Shown: positions 1 through 5,525 of the stretch, one piece after another | How positions within the stretch are numbered: the stretch's first letter is position 1 | How the letters are laid out: every line of letters begins with the position of its first letter | Origin: Gammaproteobacteria bacterium | GTDB taxonomy: Bacteria > Pseudomonadota > Gammaproteobacteria > Steroidobacterales > Rariloculaceae | Assembly: GCA_016927175.1 (NCBI GenBank) | Contig: JAFGNC010000103.1 | Span: 1 to 8,804 of the forward strand | Reading direction: 5' to 3' | Length of the DNA stretch: 8,804 nt | The notes under the pieces: model-generated | Told to the model about the DNA's origin: nothing | What the model saw: the letters and a program-made list of their open reading frames with translations, nothing else | The model's database searches: none | Made by a program: the position numbers and the translations under genes

Positions 1-92
1 AAGGTCGCCGCCAGCGGTTGAAGCGCCCGCCGGCGCGGCGTGCCGGCGTACCCGAAGCAGCCGGCGCCGACTCGCGCCTATACATTTTGGCT

Positions 93-123
93 ATAGGTAT
101 GTATGCTCGAGCCGTATACCTAT
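93..123. promoter_or_regulatory. Nested palindrome upstream of tonB (possible operator)
   Basis: An 8-bp perfect inverted repeat, ATAGGTAT (93-100) and ATACCTAT (116-123), is separated by 15 bp. Inside the spacer lies a second perfect 8-bp palindrome, GCTCGAGC (105-112), almost concentric with the outer arms. The segment is clearly more AT-rich than its surroundings and sits 56 bp before the tonB start codon, where a dimeric repressor or activator could bind. The arms do not match a Fur box as I know it. I found no well-spaced -35/-10 pair here, so an operator role is inferred from symmetry and position only. Confidence 0.4.
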
Positions 124-165
124 CGCCGCGAGGTGTAACACGCGGCGGCCGGTTTCTATACCGAC

Positions 166-173
166 GGGAGGAA
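166..173 (+). promoter_or_regulatory. Ribosome binding site that fixes the tonB start
   Basis: GGGAGGAA lies 6 nt before the ATG at 180. It is a strong Shine-Dalgarno match. It argues that translation starts at 180 and not at the in-frame ATG at position 18, whose extra 54 codons would put a basic, non-hydrophobic stretch ahead of the membrane anchor. Confidence 0.8.
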
Positions 174-179
174 CGCCGT

Positions 180-776
180 ATGATCGCCAGGTACACGACC
201 TCGCTCGGGCTCGGCGCAAGCGTGACCTTCGCGCTTCTGCTGTTCATGCACATTCTGATCGCCGCGCGTCACGGGCCGCTGCCGGACAGGATCGACCTGC
301 CCCGCCTCGACTTCGTGCGGATCGAAAGGACGCCGCCGCCCGTCGAATCCCGAAGGGCGAAGCCGAGCAAACCCGATCCCGCCCTGCCGCCGCCCGACGT
401 GCCGACGTCGAGCGACGACGGCACCGGCAACGGCGTCGAGATCCGCACCGACGCCCCGGCCGTGCCGCTGCCGGACGTTGACATTCGCCGCTCGACCTAC
501 GTCGACGGCGATCTGCTGTCCCTGGTCAAGGTCGAGCCGAGCTATCCGGCGCGCGCGGCCGCGGGCGGCATCGAGGGGTACGTCGTCGTCGAGTTCACGG
601 TCACGCGTCACGGGCTCGTCGAGGACGTCGTCGTCGTCGAATCCACGAACGACGTGTTCGACCGAGCCGCGGTCGATGCGGCTTTGAAATTCCGTTACAA
701 GCCGCGGGTCATCGACGGCGAGCCGGTCGACGTGCGCGGCGTCAGGAACAAGATCACGTTCAAGCTGCGAAACTGA
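180..776 (+). CDS. tonB: Energy transducer TonB, short TonB2-like form
   Basis: TonB couples the proton motive force, harvested by ExbB-ExbD in the inner membrane, to outer-membrane receptors importing siderophores, vitamin B12 or glycans. The 198-aa product has one N-terminal membrane segment (about residues 9-28), then the DFVRIER stretch (44-50) that resembles the post-membrane motif of TonB2-type proteins. A Pro-rich periplasmic linker follows (about 51-100). The C-terminal TonB domain spans about 113-198, with EPSYPARAAAGGIEG (119-133), the F-x-V strand, the AAVDAALKFRYKP helix-strand (163-175) and a closing ITFKLRN. His24 lies inside the membrane segment, but the Ser-x3-His spacing of E. 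coli TonB is absent. No exbB, exbD or receptor gene is next to it in the window, so its receptor is unknown. It converges on the aldehyde dehydrogenase gene with 33 bp between stop codons. Confidence 0.92.
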   Translation: MIARYTTSLGLGASVTFALLLFMHILIAARHGPLPDRIDLPRLDFVRIERTPPPVESRRAKPSKPDPALPPPDVPTSSDDGTGNGVEIRTDAPAVPLPDVDIRRSTYVDGDLLSLVKVEPSYPARAAAGGIEGYVVVEFTVTRHGLVEDVVVVESTNDVFDRAAVDAALKFRYKPRVIDGEPVDVRGVRNKITFKLRN

Positions 777-778
777 TC

Positions 779-796
779 GCCGGAGCCGAATCCGGC
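779..796 (+). terminator. Short inverted repeat just after tonB
   Basis: GCCGGA (779-784) and TCCGGC (791-796) form a 6-bp stem with a 6-nt loop, starting 2 nt after the tonB stop codon. No T-run follows, so it is at best an RNA 3'-end stabiliser or a helper for the larger hairpin immediately downstream. Confidence 0.3.
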
Positions 797-800
797 CGGC

Positions 801-826
801 GGCGGCCGCTCAGCGCTGCGGCCGCC
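801..826. terminator. GC-rich 9-bp hairpin at the convergent tonB/aldehyde dehydrogenase junction
   Basis: GGCGGCCGC (801-809) and GCGGCCGCC (818-826) are perfectly complementary around an 8-nt loop. The loop holds the aldehyde dehydrogenase stop codon (810-812), and the right arm lies in its last codons. Position between two converging genes suggests a bidirectional transcript end. There is no T-tract on either strand, so intrinsic termination in the E. coli sense is not supported. A pause site or 3'-end protection is as likely. Confidence 0.4.
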
Positions 827-2264
827 CGAGCTCGTACGTCACGGCCTTGGTCTGCAGGAAAGCCTCGAGCCCCTCGACGCCGTGAAGCCGGCCGATCCCG
901 CTTTCGCGGTATCCGCCCGTTTCGATCTCCGGGAACAGGCGCATGTGGCCGTTCAGCCAGACGCTGCCGCTGCGGATCGCCGCCGCCGCGCGCAGCCCCC
1001 TCTGCTGATCGCGCGTCCAGACGCTCGCGGCGAGCCCGAAGCGGCTGTCGTTCGCCTTGCTGATGGCTTCGTCCTCGTCCGTAAAGCTCTGCACGCTCAG
1101 CACGGGACCGAAGACCTCGTCCGTCAAGAGCGGCGAGCCGGGGGAGCGCACGTGCACGAGACTCGGAGACAGAAACGCGCCCGCCGCGAGCGCGCCGTCC
1201 GCCTCGGCGCCTTCGAGCAGCACGTCGCCGTCAGCCGCGGCATCGCGCACGAGCTGCCGGACGCGGTCCCGGCTCGGCCGGTCGATCAGCGGCCCGAGCT
1301 CCGCGGCCGGATCGTCGGCGAGGCCGAGCCTCACGTCTGAAAGCCTCTTCCGGAAACGCTCCTCGAGATCCTCGACGATCGACCTGTGCGCGATGACGCG
1401 GCTCGCCGCGACGCAGACCTGCCCTGCGTGGCTCAGCGCCGCGCGTGCGATGCCCGCGACGGCCCGGTCGAGATCGGCATCCTCGAACACGACGCAGGGC
1501 GCGTTGCCGCCGAGCTCGAGATTGAGCTTCTTCAGCGTGCCGGCCGCGGCGGCCATGATCCGCTTGCCGGTTCGCGTGCTGCCCGTGTAGCTGATCATGT
1601 CGACGTCGGCGGAGCCGACGAGCAACTTCGCCACGTCGCTGCCCGTCTCGACGAGCATGTTCACGGCGCCCGGCGGCAGGCCGTCGATCGACGCGAGCAG
1701 CTCGAACACCTTCGCATTGACCAGGGCCGTCTGCGGTGCCGCCTTGACGACCGCCGTGCAGCCGGCCGCGAGCACCGGCGCGAGCGAACGGATCAGCAGG
1801 GTCACCGGCGCGTTCCACGGCACGATGATCGCGACGACGCCGACAGGCTCGCGCGCGAGCATCGCGTGCATGCCCCGGTCCAGCTCGATGACGCGTCCGA
1901 AGATGTTGCGCGCAAGGCCCGCGTAGTAACGCAGCTCGGACGCCGCGCCGGCGATCTCGTGGCCGCAGTCCGCAATCAGCTTGCCGTTCTCGGCCGCGAG
2001 CCGCCGTGCGACCTCCGGGCGGGCGGCGTCGAGCCTGTCTGCCAGCTCGAGCAGCACCGCCGAGCGCGCACGCGGCCCGTGGCGCCAGTCGCTACGATCG
2101 AAGACGCGGCGTGCGGCGGCGATCGCCGGCTCCGCGTCCGCGGGGCCGGCGTCGGCGAACTCGCCGAGCGCCTCGCCCGTGCCCGGATCGAAGCTCACCG
2201 CCCGCGCGCCGTTCGAGGACTCGCACCATGCGCCGTCTATCCAGTGCCGCGCGAATTCCGCCAT
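810..2264 (-). CDS. NAD(P)-dependent aldehyde dehydrogenase family protein
   Basis: Predicted cytosolic enzyme oxidising an aldehyde to the carboxylic acid with NAD(P)+. The 484-aa length is normal for the superfamily. Catalytic signatures are complete: oxyanion Asn151 in PWNAP (149-153), cofactor Lys174, general base Glu250 in LELGGNAP (249-256), nucleophile Cys284 in AGQVCVAASR (280-289), Glu383 in EVFGPV (383-388), and GYRESGIGR (451-459) near the end. The cofactor loop reads KAAPQT (174-179) where KPxxQT or KPxxET is usual; the Ala at the Pro position is unusual, and Pro177 occupies the position of the NAD-selecting Glu of ALDH2, so cofactor choice is uncertain. The start is fixed by AGGAGG 7 nt upstream. 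It stands alone on this strand, divergent from the PEBP/amidase pair. The broad family (betaine-, succinate-semialdehyde- and aromatic-aldehyde-type enzymes) prevents a substrate call. Confidence 0.95.
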   Translation of the reverse strand: MAEFARHWIDGAWCESSNGARAVSFDPGTGEALGEFADAGPADAEPAIAAARRVFDRSDWRHGPRARSAVLLELADRLDAARPEVARRLAAENGKLIADCGHEIAGAASELRYYAGLARNIFGRVIELDRGMHAMLAREPVGVVAIIVPWNAPVTLLIRSLAPVLAAGCTAVVKAAPQTALVNAKVFELLASIDGLPPGAVNMLVETGSDVAKLLVGSADVDMISYTGSTRTGKRIMAAAAGTLKKLNLELGGNAPCVVFEDADLDRAVAGIARAALSHAGQVCVAASRVIAHRSIVEDLEERFRKRLSDVRLGLADDPAAELGPLIDRPSRDRVRQLVRDAAADGDVLLEGAEADGALAAGAFLSPSLVHVRSPGSPLLTDEVFGPVLSVQSFTDEDEAISKANDSRFGLAASVWTRDQQRGLRAAAAIRSGSVWLNGHMRLFPEIETGGYRESGIGRLHGVEGLEAFLQTKAVTYELGRPQR

Positions 2265-2271
2265 ATCCGTT

Positions 2272-2277
2272 CCTCCT
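2272..2277 (-). promoter_or_regulatory. Strong ribosome binding site of the aldehyde dehydrogenase gene
   Basis: Read on the minus strand this is AGGAGG, 7 nt before the ATG at 2264, a perfect Shine-Dalgarno core. It confirms the start and suggests efficient translation. Confidence 0.75.
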
Positions 2278-2283
2278 TGCCGC

Positions 2284-2300
2284 CGGGCGGGCCTCGCCCG
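2284..2300. other. Small hairpin in the aldehyde dehydrogenase leader
   Basis: CGGGCG (2284-2289) and CGCCCG (2295-2300) pair around a 5-nt loop, 6 nt upstream of the aldehyde dehydrogenase Shine-Dalgarno sequence on the minus strand. It could affect leader RNA structure or simply be chance in GC-rich DNA. Confidence 0.25.
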
Positions 2301-2328
2301 ACCGGCCGATACTGCCCGCCGCCGTGCC

Positions 2329-2357
2329 GTGACCCCGCCGGCTCGAGCGAATATGAT
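2329..2357 (+). promoter_or_regulatory. Candidate sigma-70 promoter for the PEBP/amidase pair
   Basis: GTGACC (2329-2334, four of six matches to TTGACA) and TATGAT (2352-2357, five of six matches to TATAAT) are exactly 17 bp apart. The -10 hexamer lies in one of the few AT-richer stretches here. Transcription would start near 2364, giving a leader of about 36 nt before the ATG at 2400. The assignment rests on hexamer match and spacing only. Confidence 0.45.
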
Positions 2358-2399
2358 CCTCAGCTAAGAGAATGTACGGCAAAAAAGGGAGAACTCGAC

Positions 2400-2876
2400 A
2401 TGGGATTCGCGCTGTCCGACCTGAAGCTCACGAGCCCGGCGTTCAACAACCTCGGAGCGATCCCGAAGAAGCACACCGGCGAGGGTGAGGACGTGTCGCC
2501 GGCGTTGTCATGGTCCAGCCTGCCGGCCGATGCGCGCTCGCTCGCGCTCGTGTGCCACGACCCGGACGCGCCGCTCGTCACCCCCGGGACTTACGGCTTC
2601 GTCCACTGGGTGCTGTACAACATCCCCGCGACGACGGCCGAGCTGCCCGAGGGCGCCCAGGGCTTCACGAGCGGCATCAGCAGCTTCGGCAAACCGGGGT
2701 ACGGCGGGCCGATGCCTCCCGAGGGCCACGGGGTTCACCACTATTATTTCTGGCTGCTCGCCCTCGACAAGGAGCTCGATCTGAAGCCGGGGCTGTCGAT
2801 GTGGGATCTGCTCGGGCAGATCGAGCCGAACGTGATCGGCATGAACCGCCTGATCGGCACGTACCAGCGCTCGTAG
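2400..2876 (+). CDS. YbhB/YbcL family PEBP (Raf kinase inhibitor-like) protein
   Basis: This 158-aa protein belongs to the phosphatidylethanolamine-binding protein family. Bacterial members (YbhB, YbcL) form a small beta fold with an anion-binding pocket, and their substrates are mostly unknown. The pocket motifs are clear: HDPDAP (53-58), the FVHWVLYNIP strand with His69 (67-76), LPEG (82-85), the FGKPGYGGPMPPEGH loop (96-110), then HHYYFWLLALDKEL (113-126). There is no signal peptide, so it is predicted cytosolic, unlike periplasmic YbcL. The ATG at 2400 follows AGGGAGA by 7 nt and begins exactly where homology begins; an in-frame extension upstream runs antisense to the dehydrogenase and is not credible. 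The amidase gene begins 8 nt after its stop codon, so the two are almost certainly co-transcribed. A functional link to the hydrolase is plausible but unproven. Confidence 0.93.
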   Translation: MGFALSDLKLTSPAFNNLGAIPKKHTGEGEDVSPALSWSSLPADARSLALVCHDPDAPLVTPGTYGFVHWVLYNIPATTAELPEGAQGFTSGISSFGKPGYGGPMPPEGHGVHHYYFWLLALDKELDLKPGLSMWDLLGQIEPNVIGMNRLIGTYQRS

Positions 2877-2884
2877 GCCGCGCC

Positions 2885-4360
2885 ATGACGTCCAGGCGCT
2901 GGTTCATCGGCGGCAGTCTCGCCGCGCTCGGCGCCGCCGCGGCGGCCCCTCGCGCGCTCTCACAGGCGCCGGCGGACCCAACGGAGCTGACGCTCGAGGA
3001 GGCCTCGCGGCTGATCCGGTCCGGCGAGCTGTCGGCCGTCGAGCTGGCGCGCGCCTACCTCGACGCGATCGAGCGCGTCGAGCCGCGCATCAACGCGTAT
3101 ATCACGGTCACCGCCGAAACGGCCCTCGAGCGCGCCCGCGCGCTCGACCGAGAGATCGCGCGCGGCCGCTGGCGCGGCCCGATCCACGGGATTCCGATCG
3201 CTTTGAAGGACAACATCGACACGGCCGGCCTGCGCACGACGGCGGCCAGCGCGCTGCTGGCCGATCGGGTGCCGGGACAGGATGCCGAGGTGTGGCGGCG
3301 TCTGAAGGAAGCCGGCGCCGTGCTGCTCGGCAAGGCGAACATGCACGAGCTCGCATACGGCGGCACGTCGGCGATCACGCATTTCGAGCCCGTCCGCAAC
3401 CCGTGGAGCACCGAGCACATACCCGGCGGCTCGTCGGGCGGATCGGCGGCGGCGGTCGCCGCGAGGCTGTGCGCCGCGGCGCTCGGCACCGACACGCTCG
3501 CCTCGGTGCGCCTGCCGGCGGCGTATTGCGGCGTCGTCGGCTTCAAACCGACGCACGGACTGTCCAGCATCCGCGGCATCGTGCCGGTGTCGGAGTCGCT
3601 CGACACCGTGGGTCCCATGACGCGCACCGTCGCCGACAGCGCGCTGCTGCTCGAAGCCATGGCCGGCTACGACCCCCTCGACCCGGTCAGCGTCAGCTCG
3701 CGCCGGACCGGGTACGCGGCTGCGCTGCTCGAGCCGACGGCGCGCCTTCGCATCGGCGTGCCGCGAACGCCCTACTACGACTCGCTGCACCCGGACGTCG
3801 CGGCAGCGATGGACGAAGCGCTCGCCGTGCTCGAGCGCCTCGGCGGCGAAATGCGGGACGTGAGCCTGCCGCCGGTGCCCGGATTCCCGGCGCTGCTGGC
3901 CGAAGCGTATGCCTGGCACGAGGAGTATCTCGAAGATCCGGCCAATCACCGCCTGTACGACCCGGTCACACTGGAGCGGCTGCTCGCCGCCGGCGAGTTT
4001 TCGGCGAGCGACTACATCGACGTGCGGCGCGAGCTCGATCTCGTCCGCAACGCGGTCGCGGGCACGTTCGCCGACGTCGACGTGCTCGTGACGCCGACGG
4101 CGCCCGGCCTGCCGGAGCGCATCGCATTGGCCGAGAATCCGGCGGAAGCGTCGGGCGCGGAGAACTCGGTGCGCAACACGGTGCCGTTCAACCTGTACGG
4201 CATCCCGACCATCAGCGTGCCCTGCGGCCTCAGCCGCAGCGGCCTGCCGATCGGCCTGCAGATCAGCGGCCCGCACTTCGGCGAGGCGCGCGTGCTGGCC
4301 CTCGCGCACGCGTACCAGCAGGCGACGGACTGGCACCGGCGGCGCCCGCCGGTTTCCTGA
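2885..4360 (+). CDS. Tat-exported amidase (amidase signature family)
   Basis: The 491-aa product is a full-length amidase-signature hydrolase that cleaves C-N amide bonds through a Ser-cisSer-Lys triad. Lys108 sits in ALKDN (106-110), cis-Ser183 in PGGSSGGSAAA (180-190), and nucleophile Ser207 in GTDTLASVRLPAAYCG (201-216); the 75- and 24-residue spacings equal those of fatty acid amide hydrolase. KPTHG (221-225) completes the signature. The usual Gly-Gly before the nucleophile is Leu205-Ala206 here. The N-terminus reads SRRWFIGG (3-10), then a hydrophobic Ala-rich stretch to about residue 26: a twin-arginine signal, with cleavage likely near SQA-PA. It is therefore predicted to be a folded periplasmic enzyme and not the GatA subunit of the Glu-tRNA amidotransferase. 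The start lies 8 nt after the PEBP stop with only a weak GTAGG upstream, suggesting translational coupling. The substrate (peptide amide, aryl amide or other) cannot be read from the sequence. Confidence 0.93.
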   Translation: MTSRRWFIGGSLAALGAAAAAPRALSQAPADPTELTLEEASRLIRSGELSAVELARAYLDAIERVEPRINAYITVTAETALERARALDREIARGRWRGPIHGIPIALKDNIDTAGLRTTAASALLADRVPGQDAEVWRRLKEAGAVLLGKANMHELAYGGTSAITHFEPVRNPWSTEHIPGGSSGGSAAAVAARLCAAALGTDTLASVRLPAAYCGVVGFKPTHGLSSIRGIVPVSESLDTVGPMTRTVADSALLLEAMAGYDPLDPVSVSSRRTGYAAALLEPTARLRIGVPRTPYYDSLHPDVAAAMDEALAVLERLGGEMRDVSLPPVPGFPALLAEAYAWHEEYLEDPANHRLYDPVTLERLLAAGEFSASDYIDVRRELDLVRNAVAGTFADVDVLVTPTAPGLPERIALAENPAEASGAENSVRNTVPFNLYGIPTISVPCGLSRSGLPIGLQISGPHFGEARVLALAHAYQQATDWHRRRPPVS

Positions 4361-4375
4361 ACCGCGGCGCCGGCG

Positions 4376-4436
4376 TCCCGCGCGGCTGCGGGTCGAAAAC
4401 GGCCGCCGGCCTCCCGCGCGGCCGCGGGTCGGAACG
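4376..4436. repeat. Tandem direct repeat of a hairpin-forming unit (2 copies, period 36 bp)
   Basis: Copy 1 (4376-4401) and copy 2 (4412-4436) share TCCCGCGCGGCYGCGGGTCG followed by RAAACG or GAACG, with the second copy starting 36 bp after the first. Each copy folds on itself: CCCGC/GCGGG in copy 1 (4377-4381 with 4388-4392, extendable by a G-T pair) and CCCGCG/CGCGGG around CGGC in copy 2 (4413-4428). The single C/T difference in the stem keeps pairing possible. The repeats sit in the 132-bp gap between the converging amidase and SMP-30 genes. They could be a REP-like element or paired transcript-end hairpins. No T-tract follows either stem. Confidence 0.6.
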
Positions 4437-4492
4437 CCCTCCGGCGTGCCGAGGCGAGCGGCGCCGACCCGGACCCAGGGCGCCCGCGGACG

Positions 4493-5494
4493 CTATTTCG
4501 GTCTGCCCTGATACCCCTGCGACAGCATCGGCAGCGTGTAGATCGTCATCGCGGTGTTCCTGATGCCCTCGGGCGTGGACCACGGCTTTCCGTCCGGCCC
4601 GACGGCGCCCATCATCGGCACGTACAGCGTCCGCTTTTCCGGCCCGGAGAACGCCAGCGTGATCGGGCGCCGCGGAGTCGGTATCAGGCCGAGATGCTCC
4701 CCCTGCGGCGACAGCACGTGCACTCCCGCGTTGCCCGTGACGTACAGACGCCCTTCCGAGTCGACGGCCATGCCGTCTCCGCCGTCGTCGCCGTCGAGTG
4801 TGCCGAACACGCGGCGGTTCGACGTCGTGCCGTCCTCGTTCACGTCGAACGCGAGCACCTCCGTCACGTTGGTGACGTACAGCGTGCGCCCGTCCGGGCT
4901 CAGCATGATGCCGTTCGACCGGATGTCCTCGTCGGCGACGGTGCTGACGGCGCCGGCGGCGTCGACGTACCACGCGCCTCCTGCCGTGAAGTACGCACCG
5001 CCCTTACCGTCCGCGATCAGGTCGTTCGGGCGCCCGAGCGGACTGCCGTCCGCGAAAGTGCGCGCCAGCACTTTGCGCTCAGGCGACAGGATGCTGATCC
5101 GGGTCAGCTCGCTGCAGCCGGCGAGATCCTCGTTGAACGGCTCCGTGCACGTGCGCTCGACCGCATAGACGCGGCCATCATTGTCGAGGGAAACCGAGCC
5201 CGCGCCGCCGGTGCCGGCGATCACGACGTGCTCGGTGCCGTCCGCGGCGATCCTGCGGATCGTGTCGGTCTGCTCCTGCGCGAAGATCACCCCGCCGTCC
5301 GGCATGCCGACGATGCCGTCGGCCGTCACGAAATCGGCCCAGATCAGCTCCCACGCCACTCCGTCCGCGACGACACCGGGTATCGGCGTGATGTCCGTCT
5401 CCCGCTCACCGGCGAGAAGAGACTGGGCCTGCGCGTGACCGCTCAGCAGAAAGGAAGCGGCGAGCGCCGAAATCAAAGTCGTTGTTTTCGTCAT
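4493..5494 (-). CDS. Exported SMP-30/gluconolactonase/LRE family protein
   Basis: The 333-aa product is a six-bladed beta-propeller of the SMP-30/gluconolactonase/LRE-like family, whose characterised members are metal-dependent lactonases. Visible family elements are GVAWELIWADF (45-55, with the early Glu49), a blade at ADGIVGMPDGGVIFAQE (58-74), RPNDLIADGKGGAYFT (155-170, metal-site Asn157), RSNGIMLSPDGRTLYVTN (192-209, Asn194), and DGMAVDSEGRLYVTG (240-254, Asp240). The first 23 residues are a classical signal peptide ending HAQA-Q, so the enzyme is predicted to be periplasmic. Cys116 and Cys127 could form a disulphide there. The ATG at 5494, with GGAG 9 nt upstream, is preferred to an in-frame ATG at 5554, which would bury the signal peptide behind 20 polar residues. 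It lies 31 nt downstream of the DUF6152 gene, probably in one transcript. The true substrate is unknown; gluconolactone is only the family name. Confidence 0.88.
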   Translation of the reverse strand: MTKTTTLISALAASFLLSGHAQAQSLLAGERETDITPIPGVVADGVAWELIWADFVTADGIVGMPDGGVIFAQEQTDTIRRIAADGTEHVVIAGTGGAGSVSLDNDGRVYAVERTCTEPFNEDLAGCSELTRISILSPERKVLARTFADGSPLGRPNDLIADGKGGAYFTAGGAWYVDAAGAVSTVADEDIRSNGIMLSPDGRTLYVTNVTEVLAFDVNEDGTTSNRRVFGTLDGDDGGDGMAVDSEGRLYVTGNAGVHVLSPQGEHLGLIPTPRRPITLAFSGPEKRTLYVPMMGAVGPDGKPWSTPEGIRNTAMTIYTLPMLSQGYQGRPK

Positions 5495-5525
5495 CGAGAG
5501 ATACTCCGACGGATCCGTACGCGCG

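Noticed and set aside
1..21. Possible tail of an upstream + strand gene ending in TGA at 19-21
   Set aside because: Only six codons are visible (frame 1), with nothing to recognise. Another frame stays open, so no gene end can be supported.
618..641. Run of GTC triplets in tonB as a possible phase-variable microsatellite
   Set aside because: A change by a triplet would not shift the frame. It encodes a Val-rich beta strand normal for the TonB C-terminal domain.
1386..2399. Long + strand open frame opposite the aldehyde dehydrogenase, in frame with the PEBP gene
   Set aside because: It is an antisense shadow in GC-rich DNA: Arg/Ala-rich without domains. The real PEBP start at 2400 has its own ribosome binding site.
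2960..4336. 458-codon open frame antisense to the amidase gene
   Set aside because: Composition is low-complexity Arg/Ala/Gly/His with no family motif. The amidase on the other strand has an intact catalytic signature throughout.
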